A stretch of 64,000 nt of DNA, from contig NZ_JAEDAE010000001.1 of assembly GCF_016056375.1 (NCBI RefSeq), positions 248,001-312,000 of the forward strand, in the 5' to 3' direction. The stretch is from Hymenobacter negativus (GTDB lineage Bacteria; Bacteroidota; Bacteroidia; Cytophagales; Hymenobacteraceae). Below are positions 1 through 7,452 of the stretch, in pieces. The position numbers and the translations under genes are program-made. Each line of letters opens with the position of its first letter. Within the stretch, counting starts at the first letter, position 1. The notes under the pieces are model-generated. The model ran no database searches and was not told the DNA's origin. It saw only the letters and a program-made list of their open reading frames with translations.

Positions 1-1639
1 GCATGGTGAAGGTCTGGGTGGCTTCCGCCATGGTCACGGGCTGGTGCATCACCTTGCCGCCCACGTAGTAGTCGATGGTGAAGGGCAGGCGGAAGGTCTG
101 TCCCGTCTGGGTCTGCTTCACGGTCACGGTTTCGGCCTTTTTGGCCGCGTCCCAGGCGTAGTCGATGGTCACGATGGGGTGGCCCGGTGCGAAGTACCAC
201 TGGTTCCAGAACCAGTTCAGGTCCTGGCCCGACACGGCCTCAAACGCGAGGCGCATCTGGTGTGCCTCACCATTGCCGAGGGCGTTGTCCTTGAGATATT
301 TCTGGAGGCCGGCGAAGAATACGTCGTCGCCCAGGTAGGTGCGCAGCATGTCCATGATGGCGCCGCCTTTCTGGTAGCTCACTAGGTCGAAAACCTCTTC
401 CTGCTCGTCGTAGTGGAAGCGCACGAGGGTTTTGGCGGCATCGCGGGGGCTGGCCAGGTAGCGGCGCAGGTAGCGGTAGTAGTGGGCATCGGCGGCATCC
501 TTGCCGTACTTGTGCTCAGCGTAGAGGCCTTCCGAGAAGTCGGCCATTGTCTCATTGACGGTGATGTTGGACCAGCTTTCGGCCGTCACGTAGTCGCCAA
601 ACCACTGGTGGAATAGCTCGTGCGCAATCACCGATTCGGAGCCGTACTCGCGGTCAATCAGCTCACGGTCGGTCATTTGCACCTGCTCGCCGTGCAGGGT
701 GGCGGTGGTGTTTTCCATGGCCCCGCTCACGTAGTCGCGGGCCACAATCTGGCTGTATTTATTCCATGGATACTCCACGCCGAGGCGGTTGGAGTAAAAC
801 TCCATCATGTCGGGCGTGTTGCCGAAAATCTGCTTGGCGAAGGGCGCGTACTTGGGTTCGAGGTAGTAATTCACCTCCTTGCCGCGCCAGGTGTCCTTAT
901 AAATTTTGAAGTCGCCCACCGCCATCATGAATAGGTAGGGCGCGTGCGGCAGTTCCATTTCCCATACGTCGGTGCGCAGGCCGGGGCCGGCGGGCGTGCT
1001 GCTCACCATCCGGCCGTTGCTGAGCGTGACGTACTTAGCGGGCACGGTCATCGAGATTTCCTCGGTGGTTTTCTGGTTGGGGCGGTCGATGGTGGGGAAC
1101 CAGGCCGATGAGCCTTCGGTCTCGCCCTGCGTCCAGATTTGCACCGGCTTTCCCTTCACGGTCGAGTCGGGGTTGATGAAATACAGGCCCTTGGCATCGG
1201 TGATGGCGGCCGAGCCCTTTACTTTCAGCTCGTCCGGCTTCGACACGTAGTCGATGTAAATCGTGTATTCCTCGCCCGGCTTGAAGGTGCGGCCGAGGTT
1301 AATGCGCAGGTTCATGCCATCGGCGTAGTCGTATTTGAGCGGCGTTTGCGCGCTGCCATTCATCAGGGCCACCGTGTTGATGTCCATGCCTTTGGCGTCG
1401 AGACGCAGCGAGTCGGTAGGGTAGGCGTGGGGCTTAAGGGTAATCCAGGTTTTGCCCAGCAGGTGGCGTTTGGCGTAGTCAAAACGCACGTCGAGCTTGG
1501 TGTGCACCAGGTCATTAATCTTGGTGGCCGAGGCGCGGTAGGGAGATTCGGACTTGGCCGCGGGCGGGGTGGGAGCCTGCGCAAAAGCCGGCGTGGAGGC
1601 CGCCAGGCTCAGCAGGCCCAGCGCGAAAAGATGCTTCAT
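1..1639 (-). CDS. M1 family aminopeptidase (C-terminus beyond window)
   Basis: Zinc metallopeptidase that should remove N-terminal residues from peptides outside the cytoplasm. The protein starts MKHLFALGLLSLAASTPAFA, a clear Sec signal peptide. The exopeptidase motif GAMEN lies near residue 305 and the zinc motif HELFHQWFGD near residue 339, with the downstream third ligand in the region ETMADFSEGL. This order and spacing are diagnostic of the M1 (gluzincin) family. About 546 residues are visible and the 3' end is cut by the window edge, so total length is unknown. It is divergent from the TonB receptor across 226 bp. The start is the ATG directly before the signal peptide. Confident as M1 peptidase; substrate unknown. 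Confidence 0.93.
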   Translation of the reverse strand, partial: MKHLFALGLLSLAASTPAFAQAPTPPAAKSESPYRASATKINDLVHTKLDVRFDYAKRHLLGKTWITLKPHAYPTDSLRLDAKGMDINTVALMNGSAQTPLKYDYADGMNLRINLGRTFKPGEEYTIYIDYVSKPDELKVKGSAAITDAKGLYFINPDSTVKGKPVQIWTQGETEGSSAWFPTIDRPNQKTTEEISMTVPAKYVTLSNGRMVSSTPAGPGLRTDVWEMELPHAPYLFMMAVGDFKIYKDTWRGKEVNYYLEPKYAPFAKQIFGNTPDMMEFYSNRLGVEYPWNKYSQIVARDYVSGAMENTTATLHGEQVQMTDRELIDREYGSESVIAHELFHQWFGDYVTAESWSNITVNETMADFSEGLYAEHKYGKDAADAHYYRYLRRYLASPRDAAKTLVRFHYDEQEEVFDLVSYQKGGAIMDMLRTYLGDDVFFAGLQKYLKDNALGNGEAHQMRLAFEAVSGQDLNWFWNQWYFAPGHPIVTIDYAWDAAKKAETVTVKQTQTGQTFRLPFTIDYYVGGKVMHQPVTMAEATQTFTM

Positions 1640-1736
1640 AGAGAAACTTCGGGTGAGTGAAAATCGATTTCGCGCGAAGGACGCGGCGGTGTAGGCAACG
1701 TTGCCTGACGCGAAGGCGAAAGTAGCAGATGCAAGG

Positions 1737-1826
1737 GGTAGGGGCGGGGCCTGCCCCTGCCCATGTGTTTACCGGAATCATTGGAAATGGGCCATACGCC
1801 CGGGCGGGGGAAATCCCCGCCCCTAC
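1737..1826. repeat. Inverted-repeat element, family A (GTAGGGGCGGGG arms)
   Basis: The arm GTAGGGGCGGGG at 1737-1748 is repeated as its reverse complement at 1815-1826, with an additional GC-rich hairpin inside. It sits in the divergent region between the M1 peptidase and the TonB receptor, upstream of the receptor's TAACTTTG box. One copy only in this window. Confidence 0.7.
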
Positions 1827-1834
1827 ATCGGCCA

Positions 1835-1842
1835 TAACTTTG
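1835..1842 (+). promoter_or_regulatory. Probable -7 box TAACTTTG of the TonB receptor
   Basis: TAACTTTG matches the Bacteroidota -7 consensus TAnnTTTG and lies 23 nt before the receptor ATG. No good TTTG is seen at the usual -33 distance, so this rests on the -7 box alone. Confidence 0.5.
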
Positions 1843-1865
1843 CACTCCCACCAACCCACCAATTA

Positions 1866-3845
1866 ATGCGACTTACGCGCTACGCCAGCCCACTTTTCTG
1901 CACCTTTTTCACCTTTAATGCCCTGGCTCAAAGCACCCCGGCCGACAGCACCCGCGCCCTGAACGAAGTAACCGTGTACGGCACCCGCCTCGACCAGGTG
2001 GCCGGCCAGACGGGCCGCTACGTGACCGTAGTGCCCGGCCGCGCCCTCAGCCAGTACCCGGTGGCCTCGCTCGACGACCTGCTGCGCTTACTGCCGGCCA
2101 TCGAGATGCAGAGCCGGGGCAACTTCGGCACCCAAGCCGATATCACACTGCGCGGCTCCACCTTCAATCAGGTGCTCATCCTGCTCGATGGCATGCGGCT
2201 GAACGACCCGCTCACGGGCCACTTCGCGGGCTACCTGCCCATCACGCCGGCCGAGATTGAGCAGATTGAAGTGGTGCGCGGCCCCGGCGCAGCCCTCTAC
2301 GGCCCCGATGCCGTGGGCGGTTTCGTCAACATTGTCACCAAAACCTTTGCCGCCACCCACCGGCCTGATGGCGTGGAAATCGGCGGCACCTTCATGGCCG
2401 GTGAGTACGATTTGAAAACTACCAACGCCGGCTTCTACGGCCAGGATAAGGGCCTGCGGCTGGCCGGCGGCATCCTCAACAACACCGCTAGCGGCCAGCT
2501 GCTGAGCCTGCCCGGCGGCCTTCGCAATGATTTCAAGCTGAATACCTACTCGCTCTCGGGCGCTTACAAAATCAACAATAAGCTGAGCGCCGCTGCCCGC
2601 GCCAGCTTCGACCGGCGCGACTACAACGCCCAGAATTTCTACACCACCAACGCCGGCGACCGCGCCCGCGAAACCACCTCGCGTGACTGGTACCAGGGGC
2701 AATTGCGCTACGACTGGAGCACCCGCGCCCGCACCGAATTGCAGTTGGTGGGCACCAGCAGCACCGATTACTATGTGTACACGCCCACCTCGGCGGCCAG
2801 CGACCACCTTATGCACTACCTCAACGTGCAGGCCCAGCACCAGCTGCGCTTTTCCGACAAGGTGCAGCTGACCCTGGGCGGCCAGGCCGACCGCCGCAGC
2901 GTGCGCAGCAATGACCGTGGCGACCACGCTGTGTGGCACCAAGGCGCATTCGCCGTGGCCGGCCTCATGCCCACCGCCGGCCTGAACCTGACCGCCGCCC
3001 TGCGCCTCGACCACGACCAAGCCTACGGCACCGAAGTGCTGCCCCAACTTACGGCCAGCCAGCTGCTGGGCGAGAAGCTGACCGTGCGCGCCGCCGTGGG
3101 CCGCGCCATCCGAGCCGCGAATTTTACCGAGCAATACAACTCGGCTATCCGGCCCGGCATCGTGCCCAACGGCTTCAACGTGGGCAACCCCGGTCTCGAA
3201 GCCGAGCGCACCTGGAGCTACGAAGGCGGCCTGGACTTCCACCCGCTGCCTGCCCTCGTGCTGCGCGGCACCTACTTCAACCGCTACGGCCGCAACCTGA
3301 TTGACTACGTGGCCACGCCTGGCACCGAAGTGCAGGCCGGCACCGGCTTCACCAACCTGAACGCGGCCAGCACCTACCGCTACGCCCAGAACCTGTTTGC
3401 CGTGAGCACGCAGGGCCTCGAATTTGAAGCCAGCACCCGCGCCCAGCTTAGCCAAGGCCTGCGCCTCGAAGGCAGCGTGGGCTACACCTACACCCATCTG
3501 AACGTGGACGGCAGCATCGTGTCGCAATACCTAAGCAACGTGGCCCGGCAGCTCATCAGCGGCAACGTGAGCCTAGTGCATCGCCGCTTCACGGCCAGCC
3601 TGGGCGGGGTGTATAAGCAGCGTGCCAGCCAGAACACCACACCCAGCGCCACCGTGAACGATGCGCAGCTGACTCCTGACTACGTGGTCATCAACGGCCG
3701 CCTCGACGTGGCGCTGCTGCCCGAGCGCCTGTGGGTGGTGGGCCAGGCCCAGAACCTGTTCGATGCCAAATACTCCGACCTGCTGGGGGCGCAAATGCCT
3801 AGCCGCTGGCTGATGGCCGGTGTGCGTGTGGCGCTGCGGAAATAA
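1866..3845 (+). CDS. TonB-dependent outer-membrane receptor
   Basis: Outer-membrane beta-barrel that takes up a ligand using TonB energy. The protein (659 aa) starts with a signal peptide ending near FNALAQ, followed by a TonB-box-like stretch (NEVTVYGTR). The plug domain covers about residues 40-160 and includes the typical motif EVVRGPGAALYGPDAVGG. The remaining residues form the barrel, ending in aromatic/basic beta-strand residues. There is no N-terminal carboxypeptidase-like domain and no SusD partner nearby, so it resembles cobalamin/siderophore/metal receptors more than SusC. I chose the ATG at the signal peptide; longer in-frame starts would run through the promoter. Ligand not inferable from sequence. 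Confidence 0.92.
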   Translation: MRLTRYASPLFCTFFTFNALAQSTPADSTRALNEVTVYGTRLDQVAGQTGRYVTVVPGRALSQYPVASLDDLLRLLPAIEMQSRGNFGTQADITLRGSTFNQVLILLDGMRLNDPLTGHFAGYLPITPAEIEQIEVVRGPGAALYGPDAVGGFVNIVTKTFAATHRPDGVEIGGTFMAGEYDLKTTNAGFYGQDKGLRLAGGILNNTASGQLLSLPGGLRNDFKLNTYSLSGAYKINNKLSAAARASFDRRDYNAQNFYTTNAGDRARETTSRDWYQGQLRYDWSTRARTELQLVGTSSTDYYVYTPTSAASDHLMHYLNVQAQHQLRFSDKVQLTLGGQADRRSVRSNDRGDHAVWHQGAFAVAGLMPTAGLNLTAALRLDHDQAYGTEVLPQLTASQLLGEKLTVRAAVGRAIRAANFTEQYNSAIRPGIVPNGFNVGNPGLEAERTWSYEGGLDFHPLPALVLRGTYFNRYGRNLIDYVATPGTEVQAGTGFTNLNAASTYRYAQNLFAVSTQGLEFEASTRAQLSQGLRLEGSVGYTYTHLNVDGSIVSQYLSNVARQLISGNVSLVHRRFTASLGGVYKQRASQNTTPSATVNDAQLTPDYVVINGRLDVALLPERLWVVGQAQNLFDAKYSDLLGAQMPSRWLMAGVRVALRK

Positions 3846-4006
3846 CCTCACCCCCGTCCCCTCTCCAGCGGAGAGAGGAGCCTGACAAAAGCTCCGATTA
3901 GAAAGCCCTGGCCCAAACGAGTCAGGGCTTTTTTTGCGTCATGAGGAAAACGTTTTTTGCGCCGCCGTGGCTCCCCTCTCCCCAAGGAGAGGGGTCGGGG
4001 GTGAGG
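3846..4006. repeat. Inverted-repeat element, family B (CCTCACCCCC arms)
   Basis: The left arm 3846-3882 begins CCTCACCCCCGTCCCCTCTC and the right arm 3969-4006 is its imperfect reverse complement. Each arm is itself a small hairpin. The spacer contains an intrinsic terminator for the TonB receptor. A compact second copy lies at 23665-23711. Confidence 0.75.
3902..3935 (+). terminator. Intrinsic terminator after the TonB receptor
   Basis: An 8-bp stem AAGCCCTG/CAGGGCTT (3903-3910 and 3923-3930) is followed by a run of T, inside the family B element. Confidence 0.8.
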
Positions 4007-4035
4007 TTTTACGCGTGGGTTCGCCCATCCGGCCG

Positions 4036-4043
4036 TACCTTTG
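4036..4043 (+). promoter_or_regulatory. Probable -7 box TACCTTTG before the SAM riboswitch
   Basis: TACCTTTG matches TAnnTTTG exactly and lies 27 nt before the riboswitch P1 helix, so transcription would start near 4050. No clear -33 TTTG at the expected distance. Confidence 0.55.
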
Positions 4044-4070
4044 CCCTATCAATTCCTCCTCCCGGAAGGA

Positions 4071-4168
4071 TTGTTTTTATACAGAGGCGCTGAGAGACAG
4101 GCTCGAAGACGCGCCGGCAACCACCCGCAACCGCGGCCCGGTGCCAATTCCTGACCATATAAAAACAA
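4071..4168 (+). promoter_or_regulatory. SAM-I (S-box) riboswitch
   Basis: The conserved S-box blocks are visible in order: AGAGGCGCTGAGAGAC (4083-4098), the GGCTCGAAGACGC stretch, CCGGCAACC (about 4114-4122) and GGTGCCAATTCC (4140-4151). The outer P1 helix is perfect: TTGTTTTTATA at 4071-4081 pairs with TATAAAAACAA at 4158-4168. SAM-I aptamers bind S-adenosylmethionine and normally switch off sulfur amino-acid synthesis or transport genes. Here the next full gene is an amino-acid permease 230 nt downstream. No terminator directly follows P1; a possible GTG start codon lies 5 nt after it, so the output mechanism may be translational or through a downstream hairpin. Confidence 0.92.
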
Positions 4169-4173
4169 CTGCC

Positions 4174-4272
4174 GTGCCTGCCGTTTCCGCTGCTTCGCTT
4201 GCTTTTTCTGGTGTTTTTCGTGCACGTTTGTTACCGGTGGGCCGGATGTTCGCGGGCTGTTGTTGCTGTTGA
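4174..4272 (+). CDS. Putative leader peptide ending in Cys-Cys-Cys-Cys
   Basis: An open frame of 32 codons begins with GTG 5 nt after the riboswitch P1 helix and ends with codons TGT TGT TGC TGT TGA. Its last residues read RMFAGCCCC. Thirteen nt after the stop a GC-rich hairpin followed by T residues begins. Poly-Cys short ORFs act as cysteine-responsive attenuators in mycobacteria, so a leader-peptide role in sulfur sensing is a reasonable inference. The peptide does not look like a stable protein. An upstream extension of the frame overlaps the riboswitch and is not expected to be translated. The start codon is uncertain. Confidence 0.4.
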   Translation: MPAVSAASLAFSGVFRARLLPVGRMFAGCCCC

Positions 4273-4285
4273 TTCCGGGCAGTAG

Positions 4286-4330
4286 CGCGGCGTAGCTGAG
4301 GCTACGGCCGGCGCGGTTTCATTCTTTTTT
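4286..4330 (+). terminator. Candidate attenuator hairpin with T tract
   Basis: CGCGGCGTAGC (4286-4296) pairs with GCTACG-GCCG-GCGCG (4301-4315) around the tetraloop TGAG, with one bulge. A T-rich run (TTCATTCTTTTTT) follows. It lies between the poly-Cys leader ORF and the permease gene, the expected position for an attenuator. That it terminates, and that leader translation controls it, is inferred. Confidence 0.55.
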
Positions 4331-4397
4331 ACGGGCTTTTTGCTTTGCGGCACGACCGCTCCGGATGGAGCGGTGGCGTGGCGCGCTTCTATCTGTT

Positions 4398-5858
4398 ATG
4401 TTGAAAAAATCACTGGAGCTGCTCCGCGCGGAGGCAGCCGAAACGGGGGCGAACACCCTCAAACGCAGCCTGAATGGCGTGAGCCTGATTGCCATCGGCA
4501 TCGGGGTTATTATTGGGGCGGGCCTGTTCTCGCTCACCGGCATCGCGGCGGCCAACAACGCCGGGCCGGCCGTTACCATCTCCTTTATTGTGGCGGCGGT
4601 GGGCTGCGCATTTTCGGCACTGTGCTATGCCGAGTTTGCGGCGCTGGTGCCGGTGTCGGGCTCGGCTTACACCTATTCGTATGCCACCATGGGCGAGCTG
4701 TTCGCCTGGATTATCGGCTGGGATTTGGTGCTCGAATACTCGGTGGGCGCGGCCACGGTGGCCATCAGCTGGTCGCAGTACCTCATCAAGTTTCTTGGCA
4801 AATACGGGCTGCACATTCCGGCGCGGCTGGTGATGTCGCCGTTTGAGTCGGCTACGCTAGCGGATGGCAGCACCGTGAGCGGCTACGTGAACGTGCCGGC
4901 CATGCTCATTGTGCTGGCCATCACGGCCATCGTCACGCGCGGCACCAAAGGCTCGGCGTGGTTCAATGCACTGGTGGTGGCCCTGAAGGTGGCCGTGGTG
5001 CTGGTGTTCATCGCGCTGGGTTGGAAATACATCGACCCGGCCAATTACCAACCCTATATCCCGGCCAATACGGGTACCTTCGGCGAGTTCGGGCTGAGCG
5101 GAATTCTGCGCGGGGCGGGCGTTATCTTTTTCGTGTTCATCGGTTTCGACATCGTGGCCACCATGGCGCAGGAAACCAAGAACCCGCAGCGCAATATGCC
5201 GGTGGGCATTCTGGGCTCGCTGGCGGTGTGCACGGTACTGTTTGTGCTGTTTGGGCACGTACTGACCGGTTTGGCCAAGTACACGGAGTTCAAGAACAGC
5301 GCCGCCCCCGTGGCCATTGCCATCGAGAAAACGCCCTACGCCTGGCTGTCATCGGCCGTAATTCTGGCCATTCTGGTGGGCTACACGTCGGTTATTCTGG
5401 TCGATTTGCTGGGGCAATCGCGGGTGTTTTTCTCGATGTCGCGCGATGGGCTGCTGCCGCCGGTGTTTTCGCGGCTGCACCCCCGGTTCAACACGCCATT
5501 CCAGTCCAGCCTGCTGCTGGGCTCGTTCATTGCGCTGTTTGCGGGCTTCGTGCCCATCTCGGTGGTGGGCGAAATGACGAGCATCGGCACCTTGCTGGCC
5601 TTTGTGATGGTGTGCCTCGGCGTACTCATCATGCGCCGCACCAACCCCGACGCGCCGCGCTCGTTCCGCACGCCGTGGGTGCCGGTAGTGCCGATTCTGG
5701 GCATCCTCGTGTGCCTGGTGATGATGGCCTCGCTGCCCTGGGAAACGTGGCTGCGCCTGGTGGTGTGGCTGGCGCTGGGCATGGCTATCTACTTCGGCTA
5801 CGGCAAGCGCAACAGCAAGCTGCGGCTGGCGCAGCAGAAAGCCGAACTTCCGCGCTAA
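4398..5858 (+). CDS. APC family amino-acid permease
   Basis: Inner-membrane amino-acid transporter of the APC superfamily (486 aa), closest in appearance to the cationic amino-acid/YfnA type. The N-terminal cytoplasmic segment is followed by the TM1 signature GIGVIIGAGLFSLTG (about residues 35-50), then about twelve hydrophobic segments; the loop YAEFAALVPVSGSAYTY is typical of the family. The start chosen is the ATG of MLKKSLELLRAEAAET; further upstream the frame runs through the leader region. The SAM riboswitch and poly-Cys leader upstream suggest control by sulfur amino acids, so methionine, cysteine or a related compound is the likeliest substrate. That is an inference: the protein sequence alone does not reveal specificity. 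Confidence 0.88.
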   Translation: MLKKSLELLRAEAAETGANTLKRSLNGVSLIAIGIGVIIGAGLFSLTGIAAANNAGPAVTISFIVAAVGCAFSALCYAEFAALVPVSGSAYTYSYATMGELFAWIIGWDLVLEYSVGAATVAISWSQYLIKFLGKYGLHIPARLVMSPFESATLADGSTVSGYVNVPAMLIVLAITAIVTRGTKGSAWFNALVVALKVAVVLVFIALGWKYIDPANYQPYIPANTGTFGEFGLSGILRGAGVIFFVFIGFDIVATMAQETKNPQRNMPVGILGSLAVCTVLFVLFGHVLTGLAKYTEFKNSAAPVAIAIEKTPYAWLSSAVILAILVGYTSVILVDLLGQSRVFFSMSRDGLLPPVFSRLHPRFNTPFQSSLLLGSFIALFAGFVPISVVGEMTSIGTLLAFVMVCLGVLIMRRTNPDAPRSFRTPWVPVVPILGILVCLVMMASLPWETWLRLVVWLALGMAIYFGYGKRNSKLRLAQQKAELPR

Positions 5859-5861
5859 AAA

Positions 5862-5903
5862 TTTCCCGCAGTGTGCGCAGTGAAAAAGGCACACTGCGGG
5901 AAA
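5862..5903. terminator. Bidirectional terminator hairpin
   Basis: A perfect 15-bp stem TTTCCCGCAGTGTGC / GCACACTGCGGGAAA (5862-5876 and 5889-5903) separates the convergent permease and stress-protein genes. Confidence 0.8.
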
Positions 5904-5917
5904 GCCATGCCGTCGAT

Positions 5918-6376
5918 TTAATGCGTGGTCAGCCCGTTCGCGTCCAGCTCCTCATCGTCGCGCACGCGGCTGAGGTCGCCTTCCAGGTCAATTTCTCCTT
6001 CCGGAGCGGTGGGCACGAGGGGGCGCTGCTTGTACACATCCACCGCCCCGCAGCGGTCGAGGACGGCGCGGGCCTGCTCGGCTTCTCCGGGCGTGTTGGT
6101 TTCGATGGTGACCACGGCGTGCTCGGGGCCGGTGGCGGCAATGTGGGCCTGGGCATCATCGAGCTGATTACCGCTAAACAGGTCCGTAAAAAACCGCGTC
6201 ACGCTTTCGCGGAAGGGTTCGGCGGGGGCGCCGGCGTCGGGCAGGTTTTGGGCTTGCAGGGTTTGCTGGGTGGCGATGCGGATGCTGCCAGGAGCGAGCC
6301 CGGCGGCCTGCGCCTGCGTGGCGGCAAATTCCGCTTCGGAAGCGCTGGTGAATAAACCGACGATAACACGGGCCAT
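5918..6376 (-). CDS. General stress protein 17M-like domain protein
   Basis: Cytoplasmic 152-residue protein. It opens with MARVIVGLFTSASEAEFA and has a repeated alpha/beta pattern (VIVGLF, IRIATQ, HAVVTIET, ARAVLDRCGAVDVY), which recalls the YflT/GSP17M fold in which a helix-strand unit is duplicated. The C-terminal 35 residues are acidic and probably unstructured. No catalytic motif is visible. It is monocistronic, convergent with the permease, and no function can be given beyond the fold assignment, which is from memory of the family pattern and only moderately secure. Confidence 0.6.
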   Translation of the reverse strand: MARVIVGLFTSASEAEFAATQAQAAGLAPGSIRIATQQTLQAQNLPDAGAPAEPFRESVTRFFTDLFSGNQLDDAQAHIAATGPEHAVVTIETNTPGEAEQARAVLDRCGAVDVYKQRPLVPTAPEGEIDLEGDLSRVRDDEELDANGLTTH

Positions 6377-6503
6377 AGAAGAATAGGGGAAGGTGTGCCG
6401 GTTCTACGGCGGCCCGGGCGGGCGGTTGTGGGGCAGAAGTGCACGTTCGGCCAGCACTCGGGAGCCGTTGCATAATTTCAGCCAACCATCATCCCCGGCC
6501 CAA

Positions 6504-6511
6504 TACCTTTG
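6504..6511 (+). promoter_or_regulatory. Probable -7 box TACCTTTG of the GAF gene
   Basis: Exact TAnnTTTG match, 67 nt before the GAF protein ATG. No convincing -33 element. Confidence 0.45.
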
Positions 6512-6578
6512 CCATTGCACTTCCCGCAGAACTTTTATTCCCGTTCAAGCAGTTGGCGGCTGAATCCCGAGCTTATCC

Positions 6579-7304
6579 ATGACCCCCACTCAATACCCCG
6601 GCCTGATACCTTCGCACGAACACGAGCGCCTCGCGGCCCTGCAGCCCTACCAGGTGCTGGGCACACCGGGGCAGGAGGTCTTCAATGATTTTGTGAGCAT
6701 CGTGGCCAAGGTATTCGATATGCCCATTGCCTTGGTGAGCCTGGTGCGGGCCGACGACGTGGTGTTCATCGGCAACGAGGGCCTGCCCGAGGCCCTGGTG
6801 GTGAACCGCGAAGACAGCATGTGCTCGGTGGCCATCCTTAGCGACGAACTCACTGAGTTCCGCGACATCGCGGCCGAGCCCTGCGCCCTCGTAAATCCCT
6901 TTGTGGCCCAGCAAATGCAACTTGGCTTCTATGCCGGCCAAGCCCTGTACGCCCCCAATGGAATGGCCGTCGGCAGCCTCTGCGTCATGGACCACCGCCC
7001 CCGCCAGCTCACCCCCTCGGAGGGCTTATTGCTGAAGGACCTGGCGCAGGTGGCCCAGGAACTGCTGCGCCTGCAGGCCGCTCTGGCCGCCGGCTTCACC
7101 GTTCCCGAGGCCCTGCCCACTCGCCTCGACGCCACTGTGCAGCAGTCGCTCACCCGCCTGGCCACCCTGGCTGAGCTGAACCAGTGGGAAACCGCCGACA
7201 CCGCCGAAGCCCACCAATACGCCGAGTCACGCCTCGACGAGGCCCGCTACCTGGCCCAGACGCTGTACCGTGAGCTACAAATAGTGCTGGCGGGGGTGGC
7301 ATAG
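6579..7304 (+). CDS. GAF domain protein
   Basis: Cytoplasmic 241-residue protein. Residues about 15-165 form a single GAF domain: the start LAALQPYQVLGTPGQEVFNDF and the later segments MPIALVSLV, MCSVAIL, FYAGQALYAPNGMAVGSLCVMD are typical of the phytochrome-type GAF found in Bacteroidota signalling proteins. The rest is a helical C-terminus (Ala/Leu-rich, possibly coiled-coil). There is no histidine kinase, cyclase or receiver domain, so it is a stand-alone ligand or redox sensor. It lies upstream of topB in the same direction but has its own upstream box and a 148-bp gap with a second promoter box, so co-transcription is not implied. Confidence 0.85.
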   Translation: MTPTQYPGLIPSHEHERLAALQPYQVLGTPGQEVFNDFVSIVAKVFDMPIALVSLVRADDVVFIGNEGLPEALVVNREDSMCSVAILSDELTEFRDIAAEPCALVNPFVAQQMQLGFYAGQALYAPNGMAVGSLCVMDHRPRQLTPSEGLLLKDLAQVAQELLRLQAALAAGFTVPEALPTRLDATVQQSLTRLATLAELNQWETADTAEAHQYAESRLDEARYLAQTLYRELQIVLAGVA

Positions 7305-7389
7305 GCAAGCACACAGTTGGTCCACATTAGCTGCGCTGAACTTGCGCCAGCACCTAGCGCAGTTGCTCCAATCCGACCTTTTTCGCGGT

Positions 7390-7397
7390 TACCTTTG
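7390..7397 (+). promoter_or_regulatory. Probable -7 box TACCTTTG of topB
   Basis: Exact TAnnTTTG match 55 nt before the GTG start of topB. Confidence 0.5.
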
Positions 7398-7452
7398 TTG
7401 ATTCTCTACGCCGAAAAACACTCGGCGCAGCCCCTAAATCAACCCGAATTCC

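Noticed and set aside
2088..3527. Large open frame of 479 codons on the minus strand
   Set aside because: It lies opposite the TonB receptor, is rich in Gly/Ala/Val/His as expected for the antisense of GC-rich coding DNA, and has no domain.
4081..4110. TPP riboswitch suggested by CTGAGAGAC
   Set aside because: The rest of the THI box is missing, and the GGCAACC and GGTGCCAATTCC blocks with P1 fit SAM-I.
3934..4173. Longer coding frame through the SAM riboswitch into the leader peptide
   Set aside because: It crosses a conserved riboswitch and its upstream part has no protein-like pattern; only the part after 4174 is kept as a possible leader.
4958..6355. 465-codon plus-strand frame after the permease start
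   Set aside because: Runs out of frame through the permease and over the terminator; Gly/Ala/Arg-rich shadow.
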